From positions 47,343 to 89,556 of the forward strand of contig NAOQ01000197.1 of the NCBI GenBank assembly GCA_002751075.1: 42,214 nt of DNA. Direction: 5' to 3'. Shown piece by piece: positions 12,570 through 24,480 of the stretch. The stretch is from Ichthyophonus hoferi. Taxonomy: Eukaryota > Opisthokonta > Ichthyosporea > Ichthyophonida > Ichthyophonidae. The notes under the pieces are model-generated. The model saw nothing but the letters and a program-made list of their open reading frames with translations, searched no databases and was not told the origin of the DNA. The position numbers and the translations under genes were made by a program. Numbering within the stretch: the stretch's first letter is position 1; every line of letters begins with the position of its first letter.

Positions 12570-12751
12570 TATTTGTGATATTTAGCTGAAATTGTGATAT
12601 AAATCAGAATATATCAAGTTATCTATCTAAACTAGTGGACATCAATAATTTAGCTCTGGAAATTTGTGTTATAGTGATAAAATTCGGGGCATACTAAATT
12701 ATCTATTTAAACTAATGGACATCAATAATCTAGCTCTCGATGAATTTAGTG
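12570..12751. repeat. 80-bp tandem duplication, about 2.2 copies
   Basis: ATCTATCTAAACTAGTGGAC at 12621-12640 recurs as ATCTATTTAAACTAATGGAC at 12701-12720, followed both times by ATCAATAAT and TTAGCTCT- or CTAGCTCT-like sequence. A third partial copy ends near 12590. Copies differ by roughly 15-25 % by eye. Confidence 0.8.
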
Positions 12752-12822
12752 TTGCGGAGGAATTACCTCACCCATGTTCAGGGTGGCAGCTGATTATTGC
12801 AAGTAGAAACTATGAAATAAAA

Positions 12823-12983
12823 ACTGTGTAATATTTATTCACTATCACTACAAATTCAAGAGTAGCCAGTCTGTCTCAGATAGATTCTTTTTATTCATAA
12901 GGAATACTTCAGAACTTGGCAGTAATTAGATAATTATAGCTAGTTACTTGTCCTGCGGTTAATATGTAGCTATGTTTGACACT
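12823..12983 (+). repeat. Dispersed repeat A, copy 1
   Basis: Shares ordered blocks with 39342-39524 on the same strand: CTGTGTA, TTCAAGA, CTGTCTCAG, GAATACTT, ATTAGATAATTATA and TAGCTAT. The two copies are about 26.5 kb apart. It has no coding capacity. It is probably an old non-autonomous transposon or SINE, but neither terminal repeats nor target duplications were clear. Confidence 0.65.
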
Positions 12984-13467
12984 ATAGTACGTAAGACAAT
13001 AAATGTACAAACTGATACTGCCAGAAGCGATATATAGATATATATTGTTGGTTTCATTGATAATACTATTACTGCTTTCATAATAGAACAGTAACTACAG
13101 CAATTATACATACATATATATAACAATTTACATATCATGACTGAAACTGCAAACTTCAATGCAATGTATCCCTGTTTTTTTATTATAAATAATTATACTT
13201 TGTCCAATAAAAACACAAAAATTCATATTAATATAACAAATTAAAAATAAGTTGTACATTTATTAGTGTAGTTATGTATAATCAATACCATATATCTTTT
13301 ACAAATGTCTTAAAAACTATGATTATGACCGTAATAACGCAGACAGACCTACATGTTTAACTGGTTATGACTAAGCGCTATAAACGACCCGATCTATCTA
13401 CCACTGATTTCATATATCATTGTATAGTCTCCATATAGGCTAGCTAGCCTACCTAGCTTACCAATCA

Positions 13468-16400
13468 TTAATGTTTAGATAGGTAAGACTGGAGTAATGC
13501 ATTGTTAAAGGGGATGTTCGTGTAGGGTTCCCAGGTGTCCTCTTCAGGCATATAGCCCTTCCATCGTACTCTATACACCATGGTCTGCCAACCCCACCAT
13601 ACCATCAATATAACTATTTGTTTTATAATACTGGCTTGTATTGTTTTGTACGCTATTGTATGCTATTGAATTAAGCTATATGATCGTAACAGCTCTGTTA
13701 GAGTTTGATTTTTTTTTTCTTATATGTGTTCTGCTGGTGATTAGGAATAGATTTGGGTTTATAAAACATAATAGATAAGATAACGTCAACTATATGAATC
13801 GAACATTTCTAAATATACTTAACACCTAGAATATACCAAATTCTTATTGAAAAATGCCTATCAAGTATAACAACGTATATATGTATATATGTATAAAGTA
13901 TTATTAAAATAGTTAGTCATAATTAAACAAATAAATAATGCAGTTGCGTTTTTCGCTTGTAGTCATTGGTTGCCATTCAAAAATGAATGACATAATAACT
14001 AAAAAAAATAACAAATCAACAATTAGTTTAATAAACAAAATATGCAATCACAACATATGGTCATTCCTTTCATTGGCTTACACTCCTTCACATTCTTGCC
14101 ATACCATATTCATTCAATCTAAATAAACCATAGCATTTTACAGATCCTACCTGCATATTCAGTGTATTGTATAATCACATATAGCAAATATAGCATGACA
14201 ATAACACAATTATGTCTAAATAAATATACAGTTACAGAGCTACCTTAACAAGCAGAGAATAATAGTTAATTAAAACAAAAAGCACTATGGTACACAATAG
14301 AAATAAAAAACAAGAAGAGAGAGGCAAAGAAAGGCATCAAGACACCTAATTGAATAATTATCACACGGTCTAGCAATGAAATATGGAATACCATTGGGTA
14401 AATCTGCTAAGCTATAAACCGCAAGTGTATACCTTAAATATCATAACAAACATATCTCATACGATATTAAAAAATTAAAATTAAAAAAAAAATACTATAT
14501 TAAAAAACAACATATTCTGTTCATGCATTAAAACAATAAAATTCGTTAAATAAATAATTAAATGAAGGCATTGAACGTTTAAAACAGTAAACTCACCCCA
14601 GTGGCCTCGTCTTTCCTGGAGTCCACTATATCCTCCACCTCATATATATCTTGGTCGTTCTATAAGAACCCTTAAATCAGCCAATTCATTCATCCTAGTT
14701 ATTTTAATAAGCTCCCGACATACAGTCAGCTAAACTTACCTTTCAAATGAATGTAGGACACGAAGCAAGAGGTAGAATGATAGGTCATATAGGAAATATA
14801 GGGATATATAGTAGGATAGAGAGTTCATGGGCATCAAAGGAGCTGGTATATAGAACAAGGCCATATGATAGATAAAAGGATAGATAAAGAAAAGGTATAA
14901 ACACAGGAATAAGATTAAAGTATGAATAGTTTCTTATATTTTATTGGTTCCTCGGTTACTCTGGTTAATGTTTACTTACTATTGGTCATTATTAATTATC
15001 CCTCCCATCCAAAAATTGTAAAATAAAAAATTAACCAAAAATATAAATCATAAAAATAGCCTAACCCATACTTAACAACTACAAACCACTCTCCACCATA
15101 CAGTCCCTAAAGTCATAGTAGGTAAATAATGTACAAAATGAAACAAAGTTACTAGTAAATATAATTTAATTATAATTAATATTAACCAATGAAGGTGGAG
15201 GATAAAGACCGATAAAATTGATAAAACCCATACAAACAGAGACAGAGGCCTGCAACGAGTCTCTGCCTTTAACTACCCAGCGTATCACTACACCCAGTCA
15301 CCTTGGTCTTTTTAACCGCTTGCTTCTTGGCAGAGGAGATTCTTTTCCTACTACCCTGCTCTTTCCCTTTCATCTTTCCCTCTCCCTCACTTGGTTCCTC
15401 GTGTTTCTCTTTGTCTCTGTCTGATATTGATAAAAAAGCAGGAGATGAAACGGATCCAGTTTTGCTTCGCGGCATTTTTTTATCGGTGGCTAGTAAGGAG
15501 GCGTCATCGTCACTGAACAAGTCAGGTGGCTCCTCTTTTCCTGTTGATAAAGGTATAGTTGTCGCAAACGGTATCGCATTTATAGTCTCACTCATCTCTA
15601 GTGCTTTTAATTTATCGTTTAAAACTGATTGGAGGCCATTTATTAATAAATCTTGGACAAGAATATGATATGTGACAATGTATTATGGTATAATAGTCTA
15701 ATGGTATAATAGTAGGATAGGAGGATAGTAGAATAATAAAATAATCGGATAGTATAATAGTAGAATAGTACAATAGTATAATGGTTTAATAGTACAACAG
15801 TAGGATAAGGAACATGAGAAAAGTGTAGGTGATTCCTTACCTAATTTCTCTACTTGTTGCTGCTGCATATCTACAAGTTGATGTGGCTGTGATTCGGTAT
15901 TGGATTCTAATCGCTCATTTCCCATTGGTTGTAGTAGTAATTGAGAGACAGGGAGTGTAGAAGGCGTGGTCTCCCCACTACTAACCTCATAATTATTACT
16001 AGTTGTGAAGGATGGCAAAGGCAGCTTCACTCGTTTGTCCTCCCGCTCTATCTCAGTTGTGACTTTCTTTCTCTTTTTTGTTCTGTTAGTTCGTTGTTGT
16101 ATCCCTTTGGGAGCTTTGGTTGTCCTGGAGGTAAAATCGCATTAAGAAGGGCTAGATTTATAGATGCAAGTATACTATAAGCTGATAATTATTAATATCA
16201 ATGGTTCAATGGTGTTTTTTAAGGATTTTTTTCTAAAAAAACAAGTTAAACGAAAATGTACTAAAATCATTAGTTATTATGCTTTCCATAGATTAATATA
16301 ATCGGATACCATAAATTATTATAATTTACATTGATTACTCTAATTGGCAGTTCAACTCATTTTTATTTGGTAAATAAATAATATTCAATAAAGTACAACC

Positions 16401-19400
16401 TTACCCAACCTAGACATAAGCATATTGTTGCTGCAAACACATATTAAAGTATTCAGTAAATACATAGTACGTGTGTTAATGTAATCAGAACCTTATCATG
16501 TAACACATTGTAAATGAAAATAAAATATAGTGATAATGAGAAAGACAGATAGATATAGATATATACATATTCAAAGATATAAAGAGAACTAAATTCTATG
16601 TTTTACTGTATAATAGCTATTGTATACTATAAGGATGATAAGAATGTATAATAATGGTTAAATCAAATTATTAATGATAATGATAGAAATAAAGAACAAA
16701 TAAACTATTTATATAACATGAAAGGGAGAAAAAAAGTAAAAATTAAACAACAAATTATATATAGCCAATAATAATCAAATTAAAATTTTAACCAACCTAT
16801 TAGCACGGCCCTTAGGAGTTAAGTACTGCTCTAGCGCTGAACACTCTTTCATGTTTCCGCGAGGCTCCCAGGTGGGTATGTCATAACCCTTCCATTTTAC
16901 CTATATATATATATATACGGGCTTATTGGTCTAGATACACATATAAAACATATATAATATCATGCAATAAAACATGCAAAATATACAATGCATTATGATA
17001 TATTACAATACAATATATTATATTATAATACAATACAATACACTGTAATACACTACAATGCAATAAAACGCAATAAAATACAATACAATACAATACAACA
17101 TAATACAATACATTGTAATACATTACAGTATAATACAATACACTACAATACAATACAATCATACTATATAATACACAATGATATAAAAAGATAAGCTAAC
17201 CAAGTATTGTTGCACACCATCCACCATCCTATCTTCTAATATCTTGTCTACATAGTAAACATCATTTCCAGGGGGCCTGGTAAGCACCAAAGGGTAGTAA
17301 GTTATTCACACATTCGCTATCTATCCTGCAATATAGGATCGTATAGTATAGTATAGAATAGAATCGTACAGAATAGTACAGTATAGTACAGGGTAGTATA
17401 GTATAGTACAGTATAGCATAGTATAGCATAGTATAGCAAAGTATATTATAGTATAGTATAGTAAAGGATAATATAATGTGATATAATATAATATAACATA
17501 ATACAAAGATAGTATACTATACAGTATAGTACAGTATAGCATAGTACAGTCTAATGTCATATTATGCATTATATACTATAAATAAAATACACTATGTAAT
17601 ACATATACTCTACCATACACCAGGTTACTTACAATGAACAACTAACTGGTTCAGAAGAGGATGATTGTTGGGACCTTAGAGAAGGCAACTTGCCATCATT
17701 GGGCGAAAACCATCTCGAAAAACATTGCTGACGGGGTCTGTTTTTCCACTAATTATGGGTTTATGGTAAGGTATGTGGTTACTGTTATGTTATATTAATA
17801 TTACCGTATATGGTTATAGTGATAGTTATATTATATTTATATTTATGGTTATGATATATAATGCTATAGTATGATTTAATTATGCCACCGAATTATGATA
17901 GAGAATAACATAATGTAAGAAAATGCAATGGATTATAATATAATATAATACAATATAATATAATATTACCTGGTAATAAAACTCAATGGTCTGCGCTACT
18001 GTCTTGCTTATCTGATAGAGTGGTGCAACGTTAGAACTCACATATAGTATAGCAGAGAAAAAAATGATTTTGTTATTAATTTTTTAACACTTTTTTTTAT
18101 TACTATTACTATTACTATTATTATCCATATTCCTATCTTTATTAATATTAATATTATTACTACTATTCCTATTTCTATTATTATTACTAACATTATTCTA
18201 CTGCTATTACTATTACTATGATTTATAATATAATTTCAACTTTAACTACTAAGGTCAAATCTGGCATTAGCCCTATTATTACGTCATATTATTAATATAA
18301 TTAGGTCTGCCAATAGGGAATGTTAATATTATTTTTGCTAATAATGGTTTGCCTTGATTTGTATACACTTGAAATATTATTATCCTTGTAATGGTATTAA
18401 TAGCAATGCAACATTATTGGAAATGTAGGATTTTAATACATACAAGCACATGTAAATATATATATATATAAGAAACCTGTATCTGATTGGCTATTGATCA
18501 TGTAATGACCCATGATACATTCTCATTGTCATATACACGCGTGCTTTTTTATACTACCCAGTGATTGGCTGAGTCATAAATCTGCAATATAATCATACCA
18601 GTTATAACGACCAATGGCATGATTTATAATTAGCAGTTAATTGTATACCTATTAATATATATTTACAAATATATTAATAGTTTGTTAGTGACTATGCGTT
18701 TAGGTATAATCATACCAATCTTATTACATAATGGTTTTGATTTCAGTATTGGCTTCAATATAAAAACATAAAACAATCACAGACCCTCCACATACCTTCT
18801 TCGATATGGTAAGGAAATCCTTCCCATACAGTTGAAAATTACTTTCAAACTGTCTTATGTCATTCCTAGTCCAATCAACATCTATGTTAACATTATATCA
18901 GCAGAGGTCATTCCTAAATATTTTTATATTGGTCTGTTCCTTTATTTTTTCTTATTCTAACTCTCAATATTGTTTTTGTTTTGTTTTCTTAATTCTATGT
19001 ATAATTCCTTCTCATCATACCCCTGTCGCTCTTTCTATCCTGTCTTCTTCCTTCCAGAATACAAAAATATAGATAGTTTGAGAGACTATATATGTATGTC
19101 TGTATGCATGTATGTATTATGCATATATGTATGTATGTATGTATGTATCTGTATATATGCATAGTTAATTATACGTGTTTATTCTTGAACACATATGTAA
19201 TTCTTAACCTTTATATATTCTTACCTACTTCAGTGAAGTAAGATGGTAGCTTATTCATCATGACCTTAGTCATAACCTATTATATCCCTCATATATTAGT
19301 TAGTAAACCATAATATCATCTAGATCCTTCTCTTTTCCGTTATAAAAAAAAACTATTATACCCTTACATCTCCTCAATAACGAGAAAGAGATAGAAGTTT

Positions 19401-21868
19401 TTTTTTAAAAAAAAAACAATTAATCATAGCAAGAAATACACTCCTGGCTCTATGCATCAATCAAGTGGAACATTATAGCACACTAGCCAATGAAAACATT
19501 AGATGAGCATCCCCTACCAATGACTTTAGATCAATCAATATCTCTAATACTCATAAATAGAGCTGATATAACTCAAAAAAATGTGTAATCAGTTTGATCA
19601 GCTACTTGTGGTTGGTTGAGCGTGAGCGTATTATATATACTAAGTCGGTCCAATCATTCCAACCAGATTTAAATGGACCCATAAAAGGAAATTGTGACGT
19701 TAAAGTGACGCCAGTGGCCGGTGCTATGTAACTATCTCGTTAATAAACCAATCATACACTCCCAATGCGATATCACAAATTTATCATGGCTAATTAAAGA
19801 CTGACTATCCAATCAGTATGGACATATAACCCCCTGTCAATCACCAATCACTAATAACCAATAACCACCAGGCCTACCTTATCTAGATCCAAATTATTCT
19901 CATAAACCAATTGTATTACAGATCCTAAACGCAACCCATACCCCCTGGGTCCTGATTCGTGACATGCTGCCAATAAATCGGCGAATCGGGCTTCCTCTGT
20001 AGAAGGGTATGCATGTATATGGATGAGGCATACAAATAAATATCTAAGAGAACAAAGTAATATTTGTATGTAAGCTATGATCATAAAAAACTGAGAAAAA
20101 GAAAGAAAAAGAGACATACACCTTATAGTGGAGGTATAGATGGAATATACATATATACGTATATGGGTAAAGTATATGTGTTTGTGAGTGGGTTTATATA
20201 GAAACTATCCATTGAATATTAACAGGTTATATGGTATTGTAATATATTAGAATATATTGTATTTTAGTATATTGTATTGTTTTTGTGCCACATCATACCA
20301 TATCACATCGTCCCATAACATATTATACTATCTATATCTCTATTTATATACCATATACACCTACCATTCTCTTTCATACGACATGGTAACCAGACAATAG
20401 TTTCCATATATGGCCCCTTAAATCCCCCATATTCTCCCTCCCCGTGTCCTCTGCCCAATGCTACATACTCATTGGTTAGCTTTCCCACATATTACCAAAT
20501 GATAAAAGTGAAAGCCAATAGAAAAGTATTCATGTATATACATAGCTCCGTCTATTAAATGACATCCTACCAGTAGTAATCTAAACATATGTATTATGTA
20601 ACACTGCATACTTACATAGGTAGCGACAGCCTAAAATCATATGATAATATGTAAGGTCTCTGCCTTTGCCCTCTCTCCTCTACCTTTTATCATTTATTTT
20701 TATATATACATATATCAATGTAAACAAATGGGCATATAGCAATAATTACGGGTCACCTAGGAGAAAAAATATGTATATTTATTCACATTATATATATCTA
20801 TATATGGCTAATCAGACTAGCCATATGTATATATATATATATGGCTAATCCAAACCCTCCCAGCCTATCTATATACAGAATCATCTGACGTTATACAACC
20901 ACATAGAGGCACGCTATGGTAGTCTATACTATATTCGTCTATCCCTTAGATATCTATATATATCAAGGATAGGCATATATAAAATAGTATATGACGTCAG
21001 ATGAGGCTATATATATGGCCAATCCATCCCATCCCTGCCTATCTATATATAGCTATGTTATGTCATATACTCACGTGCAGGCAGACTATGGTGGTCGAGA
21101 CAATATTCGTGTATCTTTTCTTCACTGAACCGACTCGGTTCGCTCACACCATCTGTTCATGGGGTTTTAAGGATTAGATTTCATTAGTGTAGCCTGGTAT
21201 ATAAATAGATTCAGAGTGAGAAATAATCACTGAATGTGACTATGAAGATGAGGATATTGATGAGTAGTATATATATAATGCTTATATGTGTTTATATGTA
21301 TAGTAAGCATAGTGGAGAAATAAAACCAGAGTATGTATATATATATACCCTACTCTACCATCATCATCTAGATCACTATCAGGCAGTGGTATCAGGTGAT
21401 TACTACTTCTTCTTCTACTAGCCTGAGGGAATGTGTCCTCTGGGGTACTAGGAGGGAATGGGGTGTCCTCTGGGGTACTAGGTGGGAATGGGTTATAGGT
21501 GGGTTGGATATTATAGTAATGAAAATAGAAATGGTAATAGGGATAGTAATAGTGATAATAATAATAATAATACCACTACATTATGAAAAAACTAAACCCT
21601 TACATCATGCTGATCTACTTACTTCTCTCTCGTCAATTCCATATTTATGTCCCCTGCCCCTGCCCCCCCCCCATCCTTTTCTCTTCTTTTCCCTTTGTAT
21701 CCATCCACCCAATGTATTGTAATTCTATATTTTTTACCTTTCCAATCCTCCATCACTTCCATCTCTATTGAGAATAAAAGTTGTCTCGGAGTCTCCACTT
21801 AGAGTGGTTGCTATAGAAACCTCCTTGCGTGTACAAAGAGGATAATTGACATTAACATCGGAGCACAT
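13468..21868 (-). CDS. ELM2-SANT protein with two chromodomains (MIDEAS/TRERF1-like)
   Basis: Predicted nuclear corepressor scaffold of 610 residues. Fifteen exons from the right: 21868-21738, 21477-21359, 21152-21075, 20460-20365, 19996-19878, 19276-19225, 18881-18796, 18011-17970, 17748-17633, 17276-17201, 16900-16797, 16124-15841, 15651-15302, 14659-14597, 13584-13468; all junctions keep phase. Domains: acidic Pro/Ser-rich N-terminus; ELM2 about 110-195 (ETIVWLPCRM, then helices like LGSVIQLVYENN); SANT about 201-246 (DWTRNDIRQFESNFQLYGKD, then SKTVAQTIEFYYQWKN, close to the TKTVAQCVEYYY motif of MIDEAS/TRERF1); chromodomain 1 about 283-335 (YYVDKILED, VKWKGYDIPTWEP); basic nuclear signal TKKRKK near 355; chromodomain 2 about 556-605 (IYEVEDIVDS, VRWKGYMPEEDTWEP). 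In relatives ELM2-SANT binds HDAC1/2 and chromodomains bind methyl-lysine. The first half of ELM2 (VGxxYQAxIP) is not clear. A start further upstream is blocked by an in-frame stop. Confidence 0.85.
16978..17165. repeat. Degenerate AATAC pentamer cloud
   Basis: AATACAATAC-type units with many variants (AATACACT, AATACATTG) fill most of the intron between exons 17276-17201 and 16900-16797. It is the same motif as the array at 7030-7281 but much more degenerate. Confidence 0.8.
17335..17545. repeat. Degenerate GTATA pentamer array
   Basis: GTATAGTATAG units with AGTACA and AGCAT variants lie in the intron between exons 17748-17633 and 17276-17201. Neighbouring introns carry the 16978-17165 cloud and a short ATAATATAAT run at 17937-17967, so three introns in a row hold five-base repeats. 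Confidence 0.85.
19090..19160. repeat. (ATGT)n microsatellite
   Basis: ATGTATGTATGTATGT runs with TGCATG variants, in the intron between exons 19276-19225 and 18881-18796 of the ELM2-SANT gene. Confidence 0.85.
19398..19416. repeat. T9-A10 homopolymer palindrome
   Basis: Nine T run directly into ten A, the same design as 4530-4554. It sits in the intron between exons 19996-19878 and 19276-19225. No other signal is seen around it. Confidence 0.9.
20832..21116. repeat. Direct duplication covering the edge of an exon, plus inverted pieces
   Basis: Segment 21008-21116 spans the donor side of exon 21152-21075 and the following intron. It resembles 20832-20945: ATATATATGGC-AATCC, CTATCTATATA, then CTATGGT-GTC and ATTCGT-TATC. 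In between, ACGTCAGATGA at 20993-21003 is the reverse complement of TCATCTGACGT near 20881, and CCTTAGATATC faces GATATATATCAAGG-like sequence. The 5' copy on the + strand therefore carries a decayed partial exon. Confidence 0.6.
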
Positions 21869-22082
21869 GTTTTGATTAGTGCCAAACACGCCGTTTCCAT
21901 TTCCTCAACGACTAATACCTAATATCAGAACAAATGGTTAAACCTAATATAAACACCTAATTCAAGCAGCACATAATTATATTGTATGTTTATATATATA
22001 TACATATATACAAATACGTACGTTGTATGTATGTATAGTATTACTGTAGTTGTAGCAAATAAACTGGCTCATCCATGTATTT

Positions 22083-22244
22083 ATTGTAATTAATCAACGA
22101 ATAATTGGCGATAAAATTTATTTGGGCACATGATTGGCTTGTTTTTGTTAGATCCATCTATTAATTGTAATTAACCAGTGATTAATGGGCAATAGAATTT
22201 ATTTTAGCAACTGATTGGCTTGTTTTTGTTAGTTATGTACGTAT
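22083..22244. repeat. 81-bp tandem duplication, two copies
   Basis: ATTGTAATTAA at 22083 recurs at 22164, and TGATTGGCTTGTTTTTGTTA at 22131 recurs at 22212. The copies differ by roughly 20 %. Each carries one TGATTGGCT (inverted CCAAT) motif. They lie 200-380 bases upstream of the ELM2-SANT start codon. Confidence 0.85.
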
Positions 22245-22996
22245 TGTCTAGGTGTACCAAGAATATGTACATTGTATAATACTTTATTTTTCAAGATGTG
22301 GGTCTAGTAAGTCTCCACTTAAGCATATGTTTACATCAAGTAGTAGAAAATTGGTAGTGTGCAACACATTAATTGAGATTATCATTTAATTAAGGGGAGG
22401 TTAATTAAAAGTAGTAATAAGCTCCTAGAAACATCATCGCCAAAACTTCCAATGAAGAAGGCTCATTGATAAAGGTCTTACCAGTGCTTTTAATTAAGGA
22501 CATTAATACTCAAGTTAGATTGAAGGCACTTAGTCAAATAAGTAAATCAAGATCTTATAAGAAACCTAGTAATTAAGCGGTTTCCCCTATAGGATAAACT
22601 CAAAACATAACAATAGTCATATTAGGTAGTATGGTCATCTGAGCCAAGTCTTCCTTATAAGGCTAGCATATAAATTGTAGCTACAGGGTTTCCCCATATA
22701 CATATGATATGCTTTTATGCTTATACTAACCCAATGCTTCATTTCAACTATTTAACTGAGCAATACAACTAAGTTATGGTATGACTAACCTAACAGGTTA
22801 ACCTTTTACCACAAACTATGTAGCTAGACTGCTAAAATCTGATATCATGCTTTTTCTTTCTAAATGTAAGTTTAAATCTTTATTTGTAGAGTAATGGCTT
22901 TACCAATTTAAATAGAAAATAGTAACTAAAAGAAATTTCAGAAATAGATGTCTTTTAGGTCAACAGTTTCAGTGGGGCAATCCACAAACAAAGTGT

Positions 22997-24480
22997 TGAG
23001 ATTAGAATTTCTAATTAGAAATCATAATCACAATCACAGGCGATCACATTATTCACTATGAATATCAATTACATCATGCAATCCCATGATTCCCATCAAT
23101 CCTGATCTATGGAAAACTCTGATCACCCTATGTGGATTTATAAGCTATCAAAATGCTTATATGGTCTACGTGTCAGCAGTCTTTGCTGGAATGCCATTCT
23201 GGATGCCATCCTGAACATTCTAGGAATGTATTCAGGAGCTAGAGACCCCTGTCTCTACATTCCCTAAAGTACGAATCATTTTCTAGCACTTTGGTTCTAT
23301 GTAGATGACATCTTAAGCATCTCTAAGCACTCTTAGGATAAGAGTGTACCAATTAAAGTGTTTTCTGATTACTTCCCATTAATAATAAGGGATAGCCCAC
23401 TAAGTTGAGCTACACTGTTCAGAGAATTGATGATAGCTTCAAGCTATCAAAGGTCAATTACGTTTAGAAAATAATAAAGTCATATGGCCAAAACAAATAG
23501 CACTCCAACATACTTTTCAATACCACCAGAACATATCAAGGAAGCTGCTAATCTCACCAAAACATCTGAACTGCACGATGCTATCTCTTTCCAGACTCTA
23601 ATTGACTGTATACTATGGATCACCAATTCCAGCTGCCCTAATTGCCAGTTTTCAGACAGTTATTTTGCCTGCTACACTGAAGGGCCTAATAAGACCAAGA
23701 CTACAGCTGAGCAATGTATTGTTTATGATTCTACACTACTAACACTCATTGCTTTTTTCAAATGCCAATTTTGAAACTGACATAGACACTTCACATAACA
23801 CCTCCAGATACATTATTTACCTTGCAAGGAGACCAATTGACTGGCTCTCAAAAAACAGATCATAACTACAATTTTCACAACTGAGAATAAGTTCATTGTA
23901 ATGTTCATCCTACGTCAACAAATCCTTTACACTCATCTCTCCCTGACTGCCTATGCATTACTACTAGATGTGTGAAACTATATGCTGACAACTAATCTGC
24001 CATTTATCTGACTGAAGCAAATCCTATCCAGAGAAACATGGGGCATATAAAATTTTGGTATTATTGCGTTAGAGATTGTGTGACTAATGAGGAGGCCAAA
24101 GTTCTTCTATGCTCAACTCAACTCATAGCAGCCAACTTACTAACGAAGGTCATGCCAACAACCAACTATAAGAAGACCAGGGCCCTAATGTGAGTGAATG
24201 TACAAATCTTAGTTCTGACTGCACGTCATGATCAGCAAACTATTCATAAGGAGGTTTGAGATCACCACTTATGATTGGAGATCATAATCTTGGGTAATCA
24301 CGTTATTAACCATGATTACTAATTGCATTATGTGAACATATGTTTCCCATGATTCCTATAATTTCAGAGCACTAACTGCAACTGGAATAATGACATATAT
24401 GATACTCTAGCACATCAAGCATAGTAGCTTATATATATTATTATATTCTTAATATTCCTACACAATATTAAGTTAACAAG
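22997..24480 (+). mobile_element. Ty1/Copia LTR retrotransposon fossil
   Basis: Broken relic on the + strand. Parts seen: a Copia reverse transcriptase segment (FYVDDILSISKHS near 23295, preceded by a LYGL-like region and a DPCLY-like motif) and the RNase H/C-terminal region around 23790-24190 (RYIIYLARRPIDWLS; HIKFWYYCVRDCV; ANLLTKVMP). Both ends carry related LTR-like sequence beginning TGAGAT, at 22997 and 24257. A purine tract, AAGGAGG, precedes the right one. Capsid, protease and integrase regions were not recognised. The element is heavily decayed, with many breaks, and the two ends have diverged strongly, so it is old. The right boundary is approximate. Confidence 0.75.

Larger units (their letters stand above)
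12096..13467. other. Intergenic between WRNIP1 and the ELM2-SANT gene
   Basis: Contains the WRNIP1 promoter side and the 3' UTR of the ELM2-SANT gene. A possible AATAAA on the - strand is TTTATT at 13179-13184, about 285 bases past that gene's stop. It also holds an 80-bp tandem duplication and copy 1 of dispersed repeat A, listed separately. I see no coding exon. Confidence 0.5.

Noticed and set aside
15218-15668. + strand frames opposite the ELM2-SANT linker exon
   Set aside because: Mirror of the Ser/Lys/Glu-rich exon 15651-15302 on the - strand; no splice sites or family match.
13468-17276. Chromodomain exons as a separate gene from the ELM2-SANT exons
   Set aside because: No start codon context, promoter gap or stop separates them, and the junction 17633/17276 keeps phase (two bases plus one). 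RNA is still needed.
17978-18035. Longer form of exon 18011-17970 beginning VSSNVAPLYQ
   Set aside because: It would insert ten residues in the SANT domain. TTCTAAC followed by CCACTCTATCAG is a good branch site and acceptor, and starting at 18011 matches the family spacing.
21396-21771. + strand frames near the ELM2-SANT 5' exons
   Set aside because: Shadows of exon 21477-21359 and of simple GATAAT repeats; no homology seen.
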